Shown: positions 6,373 to 9,386 of the stretch, one piece after another
How the letters are laid out: the number at the start of each line of letters is the position of its first letter
Numbering within the stretch: position 1 is the stretch's first letter
Assembly (NCBI GenBank): GCA_003552745.1
Contig: PUOG01000162.1
Location: forward strand, 1 to 9,386
Direction of reading: 5' to 3'
From: Spirochaetaceae bacterium
GTDB taxonomy: Bacteria > Spirochaetota > Spirochaetia > DSM-27196 > SKKC01
Length of the DNA stretch: 9,386 bases
Notes under the pieces: generated by a model
Told to the model about the DNA's origin: nothing
The model's input: the letters and a program-made list of their open reading frames with translations, nothing else
Database searches by the model: none
Position numbers and translations under genes: made by a program

Positions 6373-7608
6373 ATGGCGAATCCGGTAGCAGCGGTCGTGA
6401 GTCTGAGCGCAATAGCGATCGCAGTCGGGGTCGGTTTCACACTGAAGGTCAACACCGGCCTCGTTTCCATGGCGTTCGCCTTCGTCCTTTCGCTGATCTT
6501 CGACATACCGGCCGCGGAAGTCGTCTCCGGCTGGCCGACGAGCCTCTTTCTTACTCTGCTCGGCATGACCCTGCTTTTTACCGTCGCCTCGATGAACGGC
6601 ACACTGACGGTGGTCGCGCGAATCTGTTCGGGGTACACCGGGGGTGACCGGCGGCTGCTGCCGCTGCTCTTCTTCGGTCTCGCCGCGGTGATCGCCGGCC
6701 TCGGCCCGGGGAACATTGCCGCGTGCGCTCTTCTCCTGCCGATCGCGCTTACGGTTTCGGGAGAGGAGGGACTGTCGCCGCTGCTCATGTCGACGATGGT
6801 CATTACCGGATCGAACGTCGGAGGGCTTTCGCCGATCGCTCCTACCGGGATAATCGCCGCGACGGTCGCCGCCGAGCATGGCCTTCGCGTGGCGATGCCG
6901 GTCTTCCGGGACATGGCGATAAGCGGGACACTCTTTGCCGCCCTGTGCTACCTCTTTCTCGGCGGGCTGCGCCTCGGTCGAAGCGAGGAAACGCACCGGA
7001 TCTCGGCGAATCTCAATGTCCGGCAGCGCACGACGTTGCTGGTGATCGTGCTGGTCGTGCTCGGAATCCTGGTACTCGAATGGGACATCGGCCTGACCGC
7101 GTTCACCGGTGCGATCGTGCTCCTTCTCATGGGGGGCGGTCGGGAGGAGCAAGTGCTGCGCGGATTGCCGTGGCCGGCGTTGATTCTCGTCTGCGGTGTG
7201 GCCGTCCTCGTCCACGTAATGGAGCTGACCGGTGGAATCGATCTGGTGACCGGGTTTCTGCGAGCCACGATGACCCCGCTTTCGATGGGGCCCGGGTTCG
7301 TTCTCATTGGCGGGGCGATCTCCACCGTCTCGAGCGCCGGCGGTGTGGTGCTTCCGACACTGATTCCGGTCGCCCCCGGGCTCGTCCGGTCGATGGCAGG
7401 CGGCCTGACCGCCGAGCAGCTGGTTTCCGCGATAGTCATCGGCTCCCATGTGGTAACCACCAGCCCGATCTCGACCCTCGGTGCCCTTGCGGTAGCCTCC
7501 GCCACCGCCGAAACCCGCGACCCGCTCTTCCGGGGCCTCTTTCTGATCGCCGGGGCAGGGCTCCTGTTCGGTGCGATCTATGTTTTTTTCGCCGCTCTGG
7601 TTTGGTAG
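6373..7608 (+). CDS. SLC13 / MatC-like (ion transporter superfamily) dicarboxylate permease
   Basis: This 411-residue, almost wholly hydrophobic protein has an N-terminus (residues 1-45, with FTLKVNTGLVSMAFAFVLS) resembling the N-terminal domain of MatC-type malonate/dicarboxylate carriers. The fold's internal repeat is visible. Half one has GPGNIAACALLLPIA (111-125) and SNVGGLSPIAPTG (147-159); half two has SSAGGVVLPTLIPVAP (320-335) and SHVVTTSPISTLG (358-370). These are the reentrant-loop, substrate-site motifs of the ion transporter superfamily that includes SLC13, CitM and ArsB. The likely role is uptake of a di- or tricarboxylate with sodium or protons across the inner membrane; the exact substrate is not readable. 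The ATG at 6373 lacks a good Shine-Dalgarno and is overlapped upstream by an inverted repeat. A T7 run lies seven codons before the stop. The MFS gene is 66 bases upstream and the CapA-like gene 47 bases downstream. Confidence 0.87.
   Translation: MANPVAAVVSLSAIAIAVGVGFTLKVNTGLVSMAFAFVLSLIFDIPAAEVVSGWPTSLFLTLLGMTLLFTVASMNGTLTVVARICSGYTGGDRRLLPLLFFGLAAVIAGLGPGNIAACALLLPIALTVSGEEGLSPLLMSTMVITGSNVGGLSPIAPTGIIAATVAAEHGLRVAMPVFRDMAISGTLFAALCYLFLGGLRLGRSEETHRISANLNVRQRTTLLVIVLVVLGILVLEWDIGLTAFTGAIVLLLMGGGREEQVLRGLPWPALILVCGVAVLVHVMELTGGIDLVTGFLRATMTPLSMGPGFVLIGGAISTVSSAGGVVLPTLIPVAPGLVRSMAGGLTAEQLVSAIVIGSHVVTTSPISTLGALAVASATAETRDPLFRGLFLIAGAGLLFGAIYVFFAALVW
7584..7590 (+). other. Candidate -1 slippery heptamer (T TTT TTC) near the permease stop
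   Basis: T7 (7583-7589) followed by C gives the zero-frame codons GTT TTT TTC, which fit the X XXY YYZ pattern of -1 frameshift sites. The permease stop TAG is at 7606-7608. A -1 slip, or one extra T in the transcript, would enter the frame of the CapA-like gene with no stop codon in between. Only a weak 4-base stem (7593-7596 with 7607-7610) lies just downstream, so a strong stimulator was not seen. Confidence 0.25.
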
Positions 7609-7637
7609 CGCGACACGATGAACTCGCCCTTCGCTCT

Positions 7638-7651
7638 GCGGTTGCAGCCGC
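7638..7651 (+). promoter_or_regulatory. Small hairpin just before the CapA-like start
   Basis: GCGGTTGCAGCCGC can fold as RNA into a 5-base stem (four G-C pairs and one G-U) with a UGCA loop. It ends four bases before ATG 7656, where a Shine-Dalgarno would be expected, and none is seen. It could limit initiation at that ATG. The stem is short and may be chance. Confidence 0.25.
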
Positions 7652-7655
7652 CCGC

Positions 7656-8915
7656 ATGCTTCCGGCATACTTGCGCCTACCGATGAGCTGCGGTTCCCCC
7701 ACGAAATCACGATATCGCACTCGCCCGGCCCGCAGAGCGGCCGGCGCCCTCATTATCGCCGCGCTCGCCGGCGCCGGTGGTGCACTCCTGTTTGCTCGTC
7801 CGGACGTTGCCCACCGGATCGAGGTGGGAGAGTCGCGCCGTGCGGTGACATCCGAACGCCCGCTGCGCCTGTCGTTCATCGGCGATATAATGGCGCACGA
7901 CGTGAACTTCCGCATGGACGATTTCTCGCGCATCTACGGCGAGGTCGCGCCGTACTTCGCCGACAGCGACCACGTGTTCGGTCAGCTCGAGTTCGTCGTC
8001 GATCCCGACCGGCCGTACGCGACCTATCCGCGTTTCAACGTGCATCCGGCGTACGTGGAGGCCGCTATCGAGGCGGGCGTGGACATCTTCTCGCTGGCGA
8101 ACAACCATACCACCGACTATAAGGCCGACGGAGTGCTCGCCACCCTCGACTCGATGGCCGAGCTCACCGAGCGGTACGAGATTCGCTACAGCGGCGCACG
8201 TGCAGAGACCGACGAGAGTCTCGATGTCGTGGAGCTCGATTGGCGCGGACGTTCGATCGGCTTTCTAGCGATCACCCGCATACTGAATGACTGGGATGGA
8301 TGGGAGCTGACCTACGTGATCGACTGGAGCCGCCTGTCCACAGAGCGCTTTCTCGAATGGCTGGAAGAGGCGACCGGCGATTACGATCTTTTCGTCCTCA
8401 GCGTTCACGACGGTACCGAGTACCAGCCGTACCCTGATGAACGCTCGATCGCGTTCTTCCGCGACGCGGTCGCTGCCGGTGTCGACATACTCTGGGGACA
8501 CCATCCGCACGTGCTGCAACCGTGGGAAGTAGTCGAGCGCGACGACGGGCGGCGGGCGGTTATCATGCCGAGTATGGGCAACTTCGTCTCCGGTCAGACG
8601 TGGGGGATCGGACCGGACGATACCGAACACTGGCGGGCGAACACCGGAGACTCGGCGATATTCCGGACGACCGTCGAGTTCGACCACCGCGGGGCGAGCA
8701 TCATCGACATCGATCCGCTGCTCATAACTCACTATCACCATCCGGCCGGCGGAGTGAGTGTGGAGATGTTGATGCCGATGGCCGACCGTGATGACGTCGA
8801 TGTCGGCTGGCGCGCCTTCTACGACGACAGGAGACGGCGCAGCGGTCGATTCGCGAGGCGTCAGACGTACGAGAACCTGGAGTACAACCTGCTCGAAAGC
8901 GAAGGAGGGCGGTAG
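7656..8915 (+). CDS. CapA/PgsA-family metallophosphatase-fold protein, membrane-anchored
   Basis: With the ATG at 7656 the product has 419 residues. An Arg-rich start and one hydrophobic segment (about 29-47) suggest a signal anchor that places the rest outside the inner membrane. CapA motifs follow in order: LSFIGDIMAHDVN (72-84, metal ligands likely Asp77 and His81), QLEF (110-113), SLANNHTTDY (146-155), SVHDGTEY (249-256), WGHHPHVLQP (280-289) and MPSMGNFVSG (304-313). The family is tied to poly-gamma-glutamate or capsule synthesis and has a calcineurin-like fold; its reaction is not settled. No pgsB or pgsC gene is adjacent. The usual HWGxEY motif is HDGTEY here. The start is uncertain: ATG 7683 (410 residues) and TTG 7602 are alternatives, and none has a Shine-Dalgarno. 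The frame is also open far upstream through the permease gene. Confidence 0.9.
   Translation: MLPAYLRLPMSCGSPTKSRYRTRPARRAAGALIIAALAGAGGALLFARPDVAHRIEVGESRRAVTSERPLRLSFIGDIMAHDVNFRMDDFSRIYGEVAPYFADSDHVFGQLEFVVDPDRPYATYPRFNVHPAYVEAAIEAGVDIFSLANNHTTDYKADGVLATLDSMAELTERYEIRYSGARAETDESLDVVELDWRGRSIGFLAITRILNDWDGWELTYVIDWSRLSTERFLEWLEEATGDYDLFVLSVHDGTEYQPYPDERSIAFFRDAVAAGVDILWGHHPHVLQPWEVVERDDGRRAVIMPSMGNFVSGQTWGIGPDDTEHWRANTGDSAIFRTTVEFDHRGASIIDIDPLLITHYHHPAGGVSVEMLMPMADRDDVDVGWRAFYDDRRRRSGRFARRQTYENLEYNLLESEGGR
8903..8908 (+). promoter_or_regulatory. Strong Shine-Dalgarno for thyX inside the CapA-like gene
   Basis: AGGAGG lies nine bases before the GTG at 8918 and within the last codons of the upstream gene, whose stop is 8913-8915. 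It is the only consensus-quality ribosome site in the window and fixes the thyX start. Placement suggests translational coupling to the CapA-like gene. Confidence 0.85.
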
Positions 8916-8917
8916 CA

Positions 8918-9386
8918 GTGGCGCACAGTGTAGTACCCGAAGCCGAAGGAATCCTCGACAAGGAGGTTCACGTTCTCGACAAGGGGTTCGTGCGCCTTGT
9001 CGACTACATGGGCGGCGACGACCGGATCGTGCAGGCCGCGCGCGTGAGCTACGGCGCCGGAACCAAGACTGTTCGGGAGGACCGCGGACTCATCAACTAT
9101 CTCATGCGTAACCGGCACACCTCACCGTTCGAGCAGGTCGTGCTCACCTTCCACACGAAGATGCCGATCTTCGTCGCGCGCCAGTGGGTGCGCCACCGTA
9201 CCGCGCGTTTGAATGAGATCAGCGGGCGCTACAGCATTATGGAAGATGAGTTCTATCTCCCCGACCCCGAGCATGTCTCCGCGCAGGCGAGCGACAACAA
9301 GCAGGGACGCGAATCGACCGCGATGCCGGAAGAGAGCGTGCGCGAGATTCGCAGCCGAATGGAAGCCGGACAGCGCGAGAGCTTCA
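8918..9386 (+). CDS. thyX: FAD-dependent thymidylate synthase ThyX (3' end outside window)
   Basis: From GTG 8918, 156 codons are visible. The protein makes dTMP from dUMP using methylenetetrahydrofolate as carbon donor and FAD/NAD(P)H as reductant, replacing ThyA. Visible signatures are VRLVDYMGGDDRIVQAARVS (25-44), HTSPFEQ (67-73) and the ThyX motif RHRTARLNEIS (92-102), which fits RHR-x7-S, the site of FAD and dUMP binding. GRYS follows at 103-106. ThyX proteins are usually about 220-300 residues, so one third or more lies beyond the window. The start is supported by AGGAGG nine bases upstream and by the N-terminus. It follows the CapA-like gene after two bases, last in the likely plus-strand unit. 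Presence of thyX suggests, but does not prove, absence of thyA in this genome. Confidence 0.95.
   Translation, partial: MAHSVVPEAEGILDKEVHVLDKGFVRLVDYMGGDDRIVQAARVSYGAGTKTVREDRGLINYLMRNRHTSPFEQVVLTFHTKMPIFVARQWVRHRTARLNEISGRYSIMEDEFYLPDPEHVSAQASDNKQGRESTAMPEESVREIRSRMEAGQRESF

Noticed and set aside
6723..7655. Upstream part of the 730-codon frame that contains the CapA-like gene
   Set aside because: Residues before the CapA-like start are Arg/Asp-rich and without family resemblance, and they overlap the real permease. As an independent N-terminus this is a shadow; only the slip-site possibility near 7584 is kept as a finding.
5638..7710. A 690-codon open frame on the minus strand, opposite the MFS and permease genes
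   Set aside because: The product is very rich in Arg, Glu, Asp, Gly and His with no domain, which is typical of an antisense shadow in GC-rich DNA. Two well-recognised membrane proteins occupy the other strand.
1..9386. Possible RNA gene, CRISPR array, insertion sequence, prophage or defence cluster
   Set aside because: No tRNA-like fold, spaced repeat array, transposase, integrase, nuclease or toxin-like gene was seen on either strand; all genes are ordinary envelope, transport, regulation or metabolic families.

Overview
The window is a compact, GC-rich (roughly 60% by eye) bacterial chromosomal segment. It carries nine protein-coding genes, two of them cut by the window ends. No RNA gene, insertion sequence, CRISPR array or phage gene was seen, and codon and base use look uniform, so this reads as ordinary housekeeping and envelope chromosome rather than a mobile island. 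The taxon cannot be fixed from sequence alone. FAD-dependent thymidylate synthase ThyX, a FabF-type ketosynthase and short intergenic gaps would fit a free-living, GC-rich member of the Spirochaetota or a similar Gram-negative lineage; this is an inference held with low confidence.

Layout. 1-260 (minus): start of a voltage-gated-type ion channel. 301-1338 (plus): PAP2/Aur1-like membrane phosphatase or phosphotransferase, divergent from the channel across 40 bases. 1379-2623 (minus): beta-ketoacyl-ACP synthase (fabF type), convergent with PAP2. 2754-3620 (plus): AraC-family regulator, divergent from fabF across a 130-base, relatively AT-rich control region with repeated GAATC/GATTC elements. 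3592-4878 (minus): secreted M23 zinc metallopeptidase whose 3' end overlaps the AraC gene tail to tail by 29 bases. 5017-6306 (plus): MFS transporter, divergent from the peptidase. 6373-7608 (plus): SLC13/MatC-like dicarboxylate permease. 7656-8915 (plus): CapA/PgsA-like metallophosphatase-fold protein anchored by an N-terminal membrane segment. 8918 to the end (plus): thyX, cut by the window.

The last four genes share a strand with gaps of 66, 47 and 2 bases and probably form one transcription unit. The thyX Shine-Dalgarno lies inside the last codons of the CapA gene. Several products act at or in the envelope (channel, PAP2, M23 peptidase, two transporters, CapA-like protein), and the ketosynthase supplies acyl chains, but nothing shows that they form one pathway.

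No clearly new biological system was found. The points most worth a second look are: a T7 run (U UUU UUC) 16 bases before the permease stop codon, in a position where a -1 slip would enter the frame of the CapA gene, which stays open through the junction; an M23 peptidase domain flanked by two copies of the same predicted beta-rich domain; a FabB-like active-site loop in a FabF-like ketosynthase; and several small palindromes in the control regions.
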